DNA of 64,000 bases, taken from positions 2,970,048 to 3,034,047 of the forward strand of contig NZ_AP017560.1 in NCBI RefSeq assembly GCF_003967015.1. The letters are read 5' to 3'. The notes beneath the pieces were generated by a model. The model had not been told where the DNA came from. It ran no database searches and was given only the letters and a program-made list of their open reading frames with translations. Shown here in pieces: positions 45,588 to 52,881 of this stretch (the first letter of the stretch is position 1; every line of letters begins with the position of its first letter). This DNA comes from Pseudanabaena sp. ABRG5-3 (lineage in GTDB: Bacteria; Cyanobacteriota; Cyanobacteriia; Pseudanabaenales; Pseudanabaenaceae). Position numbers and translations under genes: made by a program.

Positions 45588-46076
45588 TTAAAGTTTAGGG
45601 GCTTTGCGTGAAGGTTTTGCTGCAAATAAAACAGCGATCGCTAAACAGGCAAGTCCCACATTGATCGAAACATCGGCAATATTGAAAATCGCAAAGCGAA
45701 TAATCCTAATATCGATAAAGTCCACTACATATCCCGCCACAAAGCGGTCGATCCCATTACCTGCGGCTCCTGCCAAAATAAACCCATAGCCCGCTTGTTC
45801 CCATCGATTTAAATTTTTCGCAAATATGCCAAAGGCAACTAAACCCAAGCTCACTAGCATTGACACCCATTTCAGCCAGTCAATTTGACCACTAAACAGG
45901 CTAAATGCTGCCCCTGTATTGGTAGCATAGGTCAGATGAAACACACCATCAATTACAGGGAATGAGCGAGCGCCCTTGAGATATTGCACAACTAAATATT
46001 TAGAGGCTTGATCGAGAACTAATCCCAAAATTGCCGCAAACCAGTAGAAAGAGTTCTCGATTTTGCCAGATGCCAT
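45588..46076 (-). CDS. lspA: Lipoprotein signal peptidase (signal peptidase II)
   Basis: Cleaves lipoprotein signal peptides at the inner membrane. 162 residues, four transmembrane helices. The aspartyl active site is seen as GAAGNGIDRFVAGYVVDFIDI and FAIFNIADVSINVG (the two catalytic aspartates), and TYATNTGAAFSLF is the conserved N-x-GAAFG-like motif. ATG start, normal length. Confidence 0.96.
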   Translation of the reverse strand: MASGKIENSFYWFAAILGLVLDQASKYLVVQYLKGARSFPVIDGVFHLTYATNTGAAFSLFSGQIDWLKWVSMLVSLGLVAFGIFAKNLNRWEQAGYGFILAGAAGNGIDRFVAGYVVDFIDIRIIRFAIFNIADVSINVGLACLAIAVLFAAKPSRKAPKL

Positions 46077-46118
46077 AGATAAGTAATAGGAAGTAACTAA
46101 ACAAGTTTCGTAGAGTCA

Positions 46119-46141
46119 GCTTCTTCGCAAAACGAAGAAGC
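46119..46141. terminator. Short hairpin between hli and lspA
   Basis: 9-bp stem GCTTCTTCG/CGAAGAAGC, loop CAAAA, downstream of the minus-strand hli gene. Confidence 0.55.
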
Positions 46142-46149
46142 CTAGGGCA

Positions 46150-46323
46150 TTAGCCAATGTCAATGAGCCCTAGCCATGCCAATAAACCTTTACCAGTGAC
46201 AAACTCGATCACTACGGCAAGAATGAAACCAACCATCGCAGCACGACCATTTAAGCGCTCTGCATAGGTGTTAAATCCCATTTTAGGATCGGTTGCCTGT
46301 GGTACTTGAGTTGGTTCAGTCAT
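46150..46323 (-). CDS. High-light-inducible protein (one-helix CAB/ELIP/HLIP)
   Basis: 57 residues. Translation from the ATG at 46323 reads MTEPTQVPQATD... and then the Hlip helix ERLNGRAAMVGFILAVVIEF, with the chlorophyll-binding E-x2-N-x-R motif, and ends GLLAWLGLIDIG. It is a single-helix thylakoid protein that binds chlorophyll and carotenoid and protects or escorts photosystem II under excess light. Known hli genes are regulated by RpaB, whose gene is the next one on the other strand; no clear HLR1 motif was found here. Confidence 0.93.
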   Translation of the reverse strand: MTEPTQVPQATDPKMGFNTYAERLNGRAAMVGFILAVVIEFVTGKGLLAWLGLIDIG

Positions 46324-46595
46324 GATCGCAAAAATCCTTATTTCACATAAAACTTTATATAATTCTAACCCATAGAGTCGAGACGACGTTTCCCAACCTT
46401 CCTAGATTTTGGCGGCTTTTTTGATGTTATTTTCGCGATCACCATCTAAAAAATTCAGATTAAGTTTATTCTGAAACTTTAAGTTTTGTTTTCGGATTGT
46501 AACGACCGATTTCTTGTAAACTTAGCTAAATAAATATGTAAAATCATAAAATTTTACTGAATTGCAGCTAGCAACATAGTGGAGTGTAAACTGGC

Positions 46596-47333
46596 TTGGA
46601 AAACCATAAGGAAAAAATTCTAGTTGTAGACGACGAAGCAAGTATTCGTCGGATTCTGGAGACTCGTCTGTCAATGATCGGTTACGAGGTCGTTACTGCC
46701 GCAGATGGCGAAGAGGCGATCGAAGTTTTTCATAAAGAAAACCCTGATTTAGTGGTTCTTGATGTAATGATGCCAAAGCTCGACGGCTACGGGGTATGTC
46801 AAGAGCTACGAAAAGAATCTGATATTCCGATCATTATGTTGACAGCGCTGGGCGATGTTGCTGACCGTATCACAGGTCTCGAATTAGGTGCAGATGATTA
46901 CGTCGTTAAGCCATTTTCTCCTAAGGAGCTAGAAGCTCGGATTCGTTCAGTATTGCGCCGATTTGATCGCAACGGCACATCAGGTATCCCCAGTTCTGGT
47001 GTGATTCATATTAATACGATCAGAATTGATACTAATAAGCGTCAAGTCTATAAGTCCGATGAGCGGATTCGCTTAACGGGTATGGAATTTAGTTTATTGG
47101 AACTTTTAGTCGGGCGATCGGGTGAGGCTTTCTCAAGAGCCGAAATTTTGCAAGAGGTTTGGGGATATACACCTGAGCGTCATGTGGATACTCGCGTTGT
47201 CGATGTTCACATTTCCCGTCTCAGAGCAAAACTCGAAGAAGATCCTAGTAACCCTGAGCTTATCCTGACGGCAAGAGGTACAGGGTATCTATTCCAACGT
47301 ATCATCGATGGTTCGGAAGCAAAACAAGCATAA
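46596..47333 (+). CDS. rpaB: Response regulator RpaB (Ycf27)
   Basis: OmpR-type regulator, 245 residues, essential in cyanobacteria; represses or activates high-light genes (including hli) via HLR1 sites. Receiver ILVVDDEASIRRILETRL with phospho-Asp in LVVLDVMMPKLDGYGVC, lysine in VVKPFSPKELEARI, and a winged helix (LTGMEFSLLELLV, VDVHISRLRAKLEEDP, ARGTGYLF). The sequence is nearly the canonical RpaB (ETRLSMIGYEVVTAADGEEA). It starts with TTG at 46596, giving the standard N-terminus MENHKEKILVV; no ATG exists nearby. A strong terminator follows. Confidence 0.97.
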   Translation: MENHKEKILVVDDEASIRRILETRLSMIGYEVVTAADGEEAIEVFHKENPDLVVLDVMMPKLDGYGVCQELRKESDIPIIMLTALGDVADRITGLELGADDYVVKPFSPKELEARIRSVLRRFDRNGTSGIPSSGVIHINTIRIDTNKRQVYKSDERIRLTGMEFSLLELLVGRSGEAFSRAEILQEVWGYTPERHVDTRVVDVHISRLRAKLEEDPSNPELILTARGTGYLFQRIIDGSEAKQA

Positions 47334-47365
47334 AAAAATGACCTCCATCGAGAGGTCATTTTTTT
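47332..47365 (+). terminator. Intrinsic terminator of rpaB
   Basis: AAAAAATGACCTC/GAGGTCATTTTTT stem, overlapping the stop codon, with a run of T residues at its end. Confidence 0.88.
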
Positions 47366-47446
47366 GACTAACCTATTTGTATCTTGATCTTGTTAAGAAC
47401 ACAAAATATAGCCACCATTCTCTTCGACGACAGCTATAGCTATAAA

Positions 47447-47485
47447 AATAGATGAAGGCGGCGCTTCGCGCCGCCTTCATCTATT
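47447..47485. repeat. Perfect 18-bp hairpin, GC-TTC-GC core
   Basis: Arms at 47447-47464 and 47468-47485 around TTC. It lies in the gap between convergent rpaB and actP, beyond the rpaB terminator. Confidence 0.88.
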
Positions 47486-47567
47486 GGGTTAAAAAGGGTT
47501 TTGCGCTAAATAAGCAAGGCATTACTCAGGTTTGCCTTGCTTATCTTCAGGATATTACTCTGCACGC

Positions 47568-49217
47568 TTAGATTTCTTCTAAATCTAAAGCAGGAATAGA
47601 TACCACCTCTTGCCGCCCCATACCTGTATGAATCCGATGTTCGACTTCCGCAAACTTAGCATCTGCCGCAGGATCACTACCTAATAAAGAAACGATAATT
47701 CCTACTGCAAAGGATAAAGGAATAGTCACAATTCCGGGATTCTTAAGTGGAAAGAACGCTGTAGTTTGCTTGAGAATATCAATTTGAATTGTGGGGGATA
47801 GATAGATGAGTACCAGTGCTGATACTGTACCCACCACAATACTCGCTACTGCGCCATTGGTAGTAAATTTGCACCAGATCATTGACAGCAATAGTGATGG
47901 GAAGTTGGCACTAGCCGCGATCGCAAAGGCAAGCCCCACCATATAGGCAACGTTCTGACCTTTGAAGATAATTCCTAAGATAATCGCGACAACACCTAGA
48001 GCCATAGTCGCAATTCTGGCAACTTTTAACTGTTCATTTTCATCGGAATTACCATTACGAACTACATTCACCCATAGGTCATGGGAGAGAGTTGCCGCCC
48101 CAGAAAGGGTCAACCCAGCCACCACTGCCAAAATCGTAGCAAATGAAACCGCCGCAATAAATCCTAAAAAGGCATTGCCTCCTAAAGCTTCGGCTAACAA
48201 TGGAGCTGCCATGTTCCCACCTTTGTCAATCTTGGTAATGAGGTCTTGTCCCACTAATACCATTGCGCCAAAGCCAAGAATGAAGGTAAGTAGATAGAAG
48301 AATCCAATGAATACCGTCGCATACATTACGGAACTACGCGCCGCCTTAGCATCGGGAACAGTGTAAAAGCGCATCAGAATATGTGGTAAACCTGCTGTGC
48401 CAAGCATCAGCGCCAGTCCCAAGGAAATCGCATCCAAAGGATCGGAAATTTGCTTCCCAGGAGCAAGTACACCTGCGCCATATTTAACAGAAGCAGCCGC
48501 GAAAAGTTCGAGGGGATTAAATCCAAATTTAGAGAGTACTAATCCTGATAGTAAAACTGTTCCCCCTAAAAGCAGTACTGCTTTGATGATTTGTACCCAT
48601 GTAGTCGCAATCATGCCACCAAAAATCACATAGGCAAGCATGACACACCCAACCAGTAGTACGGCAAGTTCATAGTCAATGCCAAATAGAAGTTTGACAA
48701 GATTACCTGCTCCCACCATTTGAGCAATTAGGTAGAAGGAGACAACTGCTAATGTACCGATCGCAGAGGCAATGCGTACAGGTGTTTGTCGAAACCGAAA
48801 GGCGACCACATCCGCAAAGGTGTATTTCCCTAAATTACGCAATGGCTCAGCGATTAAGAACATCACTAACGGCCATCCGACAAGAAAACCGATGGAATAA
48901 ATTAATCCATCAAAACCCTTAAGGGCAACTAGTCCTGCTATACCGAGAAAACTAGCCGCACTCATGAAATCACCCGCAAGTGCTAGCCCATTTTGAAAGC
49001 CGCTAATACTTTGACCTGCGGTATAGAAGTGGGATGTGTTTTTAGTTTTGCCTGCTGCCCAATAGGTAATGCCAAGGGAAAAAATCACAAACACTACAAA
49101 AAAGGCGATCGCGAGGGGATTGAATTGTCCCAAATTGGTATTCAATACAGCCGATTGCACATTCTCCAGCGCTAATAAAACTGCGGGTGGATTAAATTGC
49201 TCAATGCTTATATTCAT
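47568..49217 (-). CDS. actP: Cation/acetate symporter (SSS family)
   Basis: 549 residues, 13-14 transmembrane helices of the sodium:solute symporter fold. The signature is seen in FYTAGQSISGFQNGLALAGDFMSAASFLG, GFLVGWPLVM, FADVVAFRF and GTAGLPHILMRFYTVPDAKAAR, as in ActP. It takes up acetate and related short monocarboxylates with Na+ or H+. Its ATG overlaps the stop of the upstream DUF485 gene by four bases, the usual actP pair. The exact substrate is family inference. Confidence 0.92.
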   Translation of the reverse strand: MNISIEQFNPPAVLLALENVQSAVLNTNLGQFNPLAIAFFVVFVIFSLGITYWAAGKTKNTSHFYTAGQSISGFQNGLALAGDFMSAASFLGIAGLVALKGFDGLIYSIGFLVGWPLVMFLIAEPLRNLGKYTFADVVAFRFRQTPVRIASAIGTLAVVSFYLIAQMVGAGNLVKLLFGIDYELAVLLVGCVMLAYVIFGGMIATTWVQIIKAVLLLGGTVLLSGLVLSKFGFNPLELFAAASVKYGAGVLAPGKQISDPLDAISLGLALMLGTAGLPHILMRFYTVPDAKAARSSVMYATVFIGFFYLLTFILGFGAMVLVGQDLITKIDKGGNMAAPLLAEALGGNAFLGFIAAVSFATILAVVAGLTLSGAATLSHDLWVNVVRNGNSDENEQLKVARIATMALGVVAIILGIIFKGQNVAYMVGLAFAIAASANFPSLLLSMIWCKFTTNGAVASIVVGTVSALVLIYLSPTIQIDILKQTTAFFPLKNPGIVTIPLSFAVGIIVSLLGSDPAADAKFAEVEHRIHTGMGRQEVVSIPALDLEEI

Positions 49218-49597
49218 GCGTCACCTTCCCTTTCCTGCTCGTTTCCATTAATTCCTGTATCTTTCGTAAATGTTTGTTCATTGGGAAGATATCCATCACC
49301 ATTGCCATTAGCACTGTTGCGTAGCGATGCTTGTAGCTCTGCCACATGGAGATCGTAGGTTGTATTCGCCCAATGGACATAAATGTAAGTCAGCACCCAA
49401 ACTGCCACGATCGTTAATGCCCCCAATAAAATCCCTAGGGATAATCCAGAAGTTACAAGTGTCGCTAGTAGCGGTTTGTTATAAGCAATTAGCAGGATAA
49501 AACCGAAGTAAATTACCATCATGATCGCTGTTAGCCAAATAGAAATTCGCCAGCGATCGGCGGCAACATCATCTAATGTTTTTGCACGATTTTCCAT
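49214..49597 (-). CDS. DUF485 membrane protein, ActP partner
   Basis: About 127 residues. Two transmembrane helices (WLTAIMMVIYFGFILLIAY and LSLGILLGALTIVAVWVLTYIYV) with the DUF485 loop and HWANTTYDLHV, then a polar C-terminal tail. The gene always seems to accompany actP. The frame is open to an ATG at 49654; the one at 49597 (MENRAKTLDD) gives the family N-terminus and is preferred. Four-base overlap with actP. Confidence 0.85.
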   Translation of the reverse strand: MENRAKTLDDVAADRWRISIWLTAIMMVIYFGFILLIAYNKPLLATLVTSGLSLGILLGALTIVAVWVLTYIYVHWANTTYDLHVAELQASLRNSANGNGDGYLPNEQTFTKDTGINGNEQEREGDA

Positions 49598-49654
49598 AGG
49601 ATTTCTTTGAGAAAAATTTTCATAAAAAGTAGGTTTTATATATAAAGATTTCAC

Positions 49655-50194
49655 ATGAGTCGAAACTAATGTGAATGTCTAAAGTCAGTCTAAATAAGGC
49701 TTAGCAAGTTTAAATCTGTTTTAGATAAGTCCAAACTTGCTAAGTAGCTGGGCACAATTAAATATAAAACTTCAAAACCTGTAGCACAAGCTGCGCGTGT
49801 GCTACAGGTTTTAGCTCTATTTTTTAATTATGCCTAGCTACTTATATCAATTTTTAGAAAATAGTTGTCAAAATAATTTTGAATAACCTTTCTGTTATTC
49901 GCTTATCTAACTACAATGTCGTTGCAATGTTTGCGAACCTTAACAATTTTTACGAATATGTATCTTTTTTATTAAATCTATTGCTGCTTATACTTAACAA
50001 TAAGCTTTATTCTTCTACTAAGTGAAAAAAGACGCTTTTACCTAACAATAAGCCTTGTTGTCTATACCTATTGTGAGACTCAACTTGCTTTGAAGATTCT
50101 GCATAAAGGCTTATCTACTTCCTGCTTGCTTTTAGTTCATTAAACTCACGTTAATAAAGAAGTGTGATGACAAAAAATTATTTTGCGATCGCTA
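49655..50194. other. Intergenic region upstream of the Y-RNA/Ro60 locus
   Basis: About 540 bp, AT-rich. It holds one hairpin (49774-49812, 14-bp stem AAAACCTGTAGCAC/GTGCTACAGGTTTT) and several near-repeats of AACAATAAGC(C/T)TT at about 49998 and 50045. No open frame with support. Confidence 0.5.
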
Positions 50195-50239
50195 TTGCAT
50201 TCTTGTAGTACATGTAGTATAAATGTAGTGCGACGTAGT
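50195..50239 (+). promoter_or_regulatory. Promoter with GTAGT repeats for the Y-RNA/Ro60 operon
   Basis: TTGCAT (50195-50200), 17-base spacer, TATAAA (50218-50223) is a good sigma-70 type promoter. GTAGT occurs at 50205, 50214, 50225 and 50235, spaced 9, 11 and 10 bases, so on one face of the helix, and spans the -10 region. This looks like an operator. A TTGTAGTA dyad of the same type occurs at the promoter of the tRNA array (62723-62753). Confidence 0.6.
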
Positions 50240-50313
50240 TCAAGTGCGTAGAACGCCTAACCTGATTGCCATTACAGATACTATTCAAGTAGTTGTATAG
50301 CAATTAGGAAAGG

Positions 50314-50425
50314 AGATGCAGCCTCGCAAACTGCTGAATTCCTTTATGCAATGACTTGCCTATATGGGCTGAAGCATTCAGGGTTATTGCTCCATATAGG
50401 TGCTGCTTGTTCGCAGGTGGCATCT
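50314..50425 (+). ncRNA. Y-RNA-like element 1 (no tRNA ends)
   Basis: The first of five RNA elements with the shared core AGGGTTAT(T/C)GC (here 50380-50390). The ends pair as AGATGC/GCATCT (50314-50319 with 50420-50425), extended by GCC/GGT after one mismatch. Inside, CCTATATGG (50359-50367) and CCATATAGG (50392-50400) form a perfect 9-bp stem that closes a loop containing GCTGAAGC and the core. Unlike the next four elements it has no recognisable D arm or T arm, so it resembles an ordinary Y RNA (stem from the two ends, internal loop). It lies directly after the promoter. Boundaries are approximate. Confidence 0.6.
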
Positions 50426-50488
50426 ATTCACAAATTGAAACTTCCAGTAATTTAAATTTTGCCTACGCAAAATTCAAATTGGATATAT

Positions 50489-50612
50489 TGACGGGTAGCT
50501 CAGTGGTAGAGCATTGAAAACATCCTTTTTCGTCACTTACCTGTAAAGGTCGCAGATTTAGGGTTATCGCCTGAAACGCCAAGTGTCGAGGGTTCGAGTC
50601 CCTCTCCGTCAA
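50489..50612 (+). ncRNA. tRNA-like Y-RNA element 2
   Basis: Acceptor TGACGGG (50489-50495) pairs with TCCGTCA (50605-50611), followed by A73. D arm GCTC-AGTGGTA-GAGC (50498-50512) and T arm GAGGG-TTCGAGT-CCCTC (50588-50604) are canonical. In place of a 17-nt anticodon arm there are about 70 bases: a GNRA hairpin ACCT-GTAA-AGGT (50539-50550), then CGCAGATTT and the core AGGGTTATCGC (50560-50570), framed by CACTT/AAGTG. No plausible anticodon arm, no CCA. The intact T arm and acceptor make it a tRNA mimic; the middle resembles the Ro-binding strand of Y RNAs. Confidence 0.72.
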
Positions 50613-50640
50613 TTGGGAGTTTGATTTTGAGTAATGTTTT

Positions 50641-50800
50641 GGAGAGATAGCTATGCGATCGCAATCGAAACTTCTCTTTGCCCTAGATTACTATGTGGCG
50701 CTTTGCGCCATGTAGTAATTAAAGGGACGAATTGGCTAGGGTTATCGCTTTGGTTGCATCACCTCCATGAGGTGATTGGGTTCAATTCCCATCCCTTCCT
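50641..50800 (+). ncRNA. tRNA-like Y-RNA element 3, loop enlarged by a palindrome
   Basis: Core AGGGTTATCGC at 50738-50748, preceded by AAGGGACGAA, which aligns with AAGGGACGCA of element 4. The CCC-GCAA-GGG hairpin of element 4 corresponds here to CCC (50681-50683) and GGG (50724-50726), but the four-base loop is replaced by a 33-bp palindromic hairpin (ATTACTATGTGGCG, loop CTTTG). A stem ATCACCT/AGGTGAT (50758-50776) and a T-arm TGGG-TTCAATT-CCCA follow. The acceptor and D arm (GGAGAGATAGCTA...) are degenerate; alternatively the RNA begins at 50722 with AAGGGA/TCCCTT as end stem. Confidence 0.55.
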
Positions 50801-50869
50801 AAACTAGAGGTTTTGCCTGCTGGTTGCCATCTCTCCTTCACAAAGCCAAAAATCAAAATTCCAATCTTG

Positions 50870-50991
50870 GGGTGGATAGTTCAACTGGTAGAACACACTT
50901 TTGCCCGCAAGGGACGCAGACTTAAGGTTATCGCTTCTAACGATCTCCCCCTTTATGTCGCGAGATGTGGGTTCGAGTCCCATTCCACCCC
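50870..50991 (+). ncRNA. tRNA-like Y-RNA element 4
   Basis: Acceptor GGGTGGA/TCCACCC (50870-50876, 50984-50990) is perfect, D arm GTTC-AACTGGTA-GAAC (50879-50894), T arm GTGGG-TTCGAGT-CCCAT (50967-50983), C73. Between the arms are about 70 bases instead of an anticodon arm: hairpin CCC-GCAA-GGG (50904-50913), then ACGCAGACTT and the core AAGGTTATCGC (50924-50934), then ATCTC/GAGAT adjoining the T stem. Aligned with element 2 it reads AAGG-CGCAGA-TTA-GGTTATCGC in both, so the two are clear paralogues. No encoded CCA. Confidence 0.72.
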
Positions 50992-51041
50992 CTCTAAAAG
51001 TTTTTAGCTGTTAGCAATTGGCTTTTAGTTTTTCAAATTTT

Positions 51042-51179
51042 CGGCAGGTGGCGCAAATTGGTAGACGCAGTTGATTTAATGCCTTTATGGAAACCCTTGT
51101 CTGCAAAGACCGAACTGTAGAGGGTTATCTGGGTTCAATCGATCGCAAGATCCTGTAGGTTCGATTCCTACCCTGCCGA
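51042..51179 (+). ncRNA. tRNA-like Y-RNA element 5 (type-II-like)
   Basis: Acceptor CGGCAGG/CCTGCCG (51042-51048, 51172-51178), Leu-like D arm GCG-caaattggtaga-CGC, T arm GTAGG-TTCGATT-CCTAC (51155-51171), A73. The insert has CAGTT/AACTG, the GNRA hairpin GTCT-GCAA-AGAC (51099-51110), CGAACTGTAG, and the core AGGGTTATC (51121-51129), followed by a GATC-GCAA-GATC hairpin. The stretch GACCGAACTGTAGAGGG is close to the 5' strand of human Y4 RNA (CCGA bulge, then GTAG and GGGTTATC, from memory). It ends 67 bases before the Ro60 gene. Confidence 0.72.
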
Positions 51180-51245
51180 TTCCTTCTCTTTGGTCGAGGC
51201 GAAGGAAGTTCTCTTTAACTTTTCCCTTACGGGACGGAGAATGTC

Positions 51246-52850
51246 ATGTCTTATAAATTTTTATTCCAGAAACCCAAAGGTACTCCTCAAACTCAAGCGA
51301 TCGCAGGTCGTGAAGCCGAAATGATCCAAGGGCGATCGGGTGGCTTTGCCTTTGATGCGGGTATTTGGCGCATGTTGCGTCGTTGCTTGCTGATTGGTAC
51401 TGCCCAAAGCACTTACTACGCTGGCAAGCACGAACTGTCCGCCGATTTCATCGATACGGTGCAGAAATGTGTCGCCGAAGATGCCGATCGCGTGGCGAGC
51501 GAAGTTCTCTATGCTAGCGATGGTCGTGCAGTAAATAATAGCGCTCCTATTCTGGCGCTAGTCTTGCTATCGATGGGTGATAGCCAAGCGGCGAAACGGA
51601 ACTTCATGGAAATCTTTCCTCAAGTTGTCCGCACTGGTAGCCACTTCTATGAATGGATGAACTACACCAAGTCCATGCGTGGCTTCGGTAAAGTCATTCG
51701 TGAAAGTGGTAAGGCATGGCTCTCCAATCCCGACACCAAGGCGCTCGCCTATCAATTGCTGAAGTATCAACAACGGCAAGGCTTCTCGCACCGTGATGCG
51801 CTACGTTTGTTTCACGTTAAGCCTGAAACCGACGATCAACAAGCGCTCTATCAATGGGTGGTCAAGGGTTGGGATGAACTTCCTTCAAAAATTCCATCGG
51901 ATGCGCTGGCGCAAATCTGGTGGTACGAATGGCTGAAGCGTCACCCTGACAAGACCCATGAAGCGATCTCGAAGGGTAAACTCACCCATGAAATGGCGGC
52001 TCCCATCGGACAGATGGATGTGCGCGCATGGCAGTTGCTCTTTAACGAAATGCCCATTGGTGCATTGTTGCGGAACCTTGGTTCTTTGACCGAACTTGGT
52101 GTCTTGACTACGAAAAATAAGGACAACTTGAAGCATGTCGCCAATGTGTTGAACAATCGCGATCGCCTCAAAAAGGGACGTATTCACCCCATTGATGTTT
52201 TGAAAGCTCTCAAGACCTATCAGTCGGGTGGTGCGCTCGGACGTAGTCAAAAGACTTGGGAACCAATTCCTCGCATTGTTGATATTTTGGAAACTGCTCT
52301 GGAAATGTCCTTCGATGCGATCGCGCCCACGGGTGCGACTTTCCTCCATGCGATCGATGTGTCAGGTTCAATGTCTTCCTACACCGTAAGTTCCATCGGC
52401 TTGACCTGCTGCGAAATCGCGGCAACGATGGCTTTGGCGACGGTGAAGGCGGAAACCAACTATGCAATTCGTGGATTTGCCACCGACTTCCGTGATTTGG
52501 GAATCACTAAAAAGGATTCCTTCTCATCGGCAATGCAGAAGGCAACGAGCCAAAACTTCGGTGGTACGGATGCTTCAGTTGCTTACGATTGGGCAATTAA
52601 GCATAAGTTCTATGCGGATATATTCTGCTTCTGGACTGATTCCGAATCTTGGGCAGGTCGTCGTCATCCTAGTGAAGCCTTAGCTGAATATCGCCGCAAG
52701 GTGAATCCTAACGCGAAGGCAGTCTATGTAACCTTAGCTCCCTATGAACTCTCGCTAGTTGATCCCAAAGATCCGCATTCTTGGGATATGGGAGGTTTCG
52801 ATCCCGCAATGCCCCGTGCAATTCAAATGATTGCTATGGGTGAAGTCTAA
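51246..52850 (+). CDS. rsr: Ro60 orthologue (TROVE domain RNA-binding protein)
   Basis: 534 residues. The N-terminal HEAT-like TROVE ring (about 15-360) has QAIAGREAEMIQGRSGGFAFD, TYYAGKHELSADF and NFMEIFPQVVRTGSHFYEWM; its centre holds single-stranded RNA 3' ends and its outside binds Y RNA. The C-terminal vWA-like domain has the metal site in HAIDVSGSMSSY, GGTDAS and WTDSESW. Bacterial Ro (Rsr) works with Y RNAs and exonucleases in RNA quality control and stress recovery. ATG at 51246, preceded by GGAGA. The five Y-RNA-like elements directly upstream are its predicted partners. Confidence 0.95.
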   Translation: MSYKFLFQKPKGTPQTQAIAGREAEMIQGRSGGFAFDAGIWRMLRRCLLIGTAQSTYYAGKHELSADFIDTVQKCVAEDADRVASEVLYASDGRAVNNSAPILALVLLSMGDSQAAKRNFMEIFPQVVRTGSHFYEWMNYTKSMRGFGKVIRESGKAWLSNPDTKALAYQLLKYQQRQGFSHRDALRLFHVKPETDDQQALYQWVVKGWDELPSKIPSDALAQIWWYEWLKRHPDKTHEAISKGKLTHEMAAPIGQMDVRAWQLLFNEMPIGALLRNLGSLTELGVLTTKNKDNLKHVANVLNNRDRLKKGRIHPIDVLKALKTYQSGGALGRSQKTWEPIPRIVDILETALEMSFDAIAPTGATFLHAIDVSGSMSSYTVSSIGLTCCEIAATMALATVKAETNYAIRGFATDFRDLGITKKDSFSSAMQKATSQNFGGTDASVAYDWAIKHKFYADIFCFWTDSESWAGRRHPSEALAEYRRKVNPNAKAVYVTLAPYELSLVDPKDPHSWDMGGFDPAMPRAIQMIAMGEV

Positions 52851-52880
52851 AAAAAGGAGTCGCAAAGCGACTCCTTTTTT
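52849..52880. terminator. Terminator of rsr (and convergent NDH-2 gene)
   Basis: Stem AAAAAAGGAGTCGC/GCGACTCCTTTTTT around AAA. It overlaps the rsr stop and has T runs on both strands. Confidence 0.88.
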
Positions 52881-52881
52881 A

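Noticed and set aside
46380..46595. HLR1 (RpaB) site between hli and rpaB
   Set aside because: TTACA-like sequences occur (GTTTACAAG, CGTTACAAT on the minus strand), but the spacing is far from that of HLR1.
50205..50230. LexA box at the Y-RNA/Ro60 promoter (AGTACATGTAGT)
   Set aside because: The cyanobacterial LexA pattern RGTAC-N3-DGTWCB is not met in the second half; the GTAGT repeats explain the sequence better.
50531..50555. tRNA-Tyr anticodon loop (CTGTAAA) in element 2
   Set aside because: The flanking bases do not make a 5-bp anticodon stem, and tRNA-Tyr is type II. The bases are better explained by the ACCT-GTAA-AGGT hairpin.
50489..51179. Four tRNA genes with introns (for example tRNA-Leu or fMet with a group I intron)
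   Set aside because: Known cyanobacterial tRNA introns are about 200-300 bases and have P/Q/R/S core motifs. The inserts here are about 70 bases, share another core, and do not leave a sensible anticodon arm when removed.
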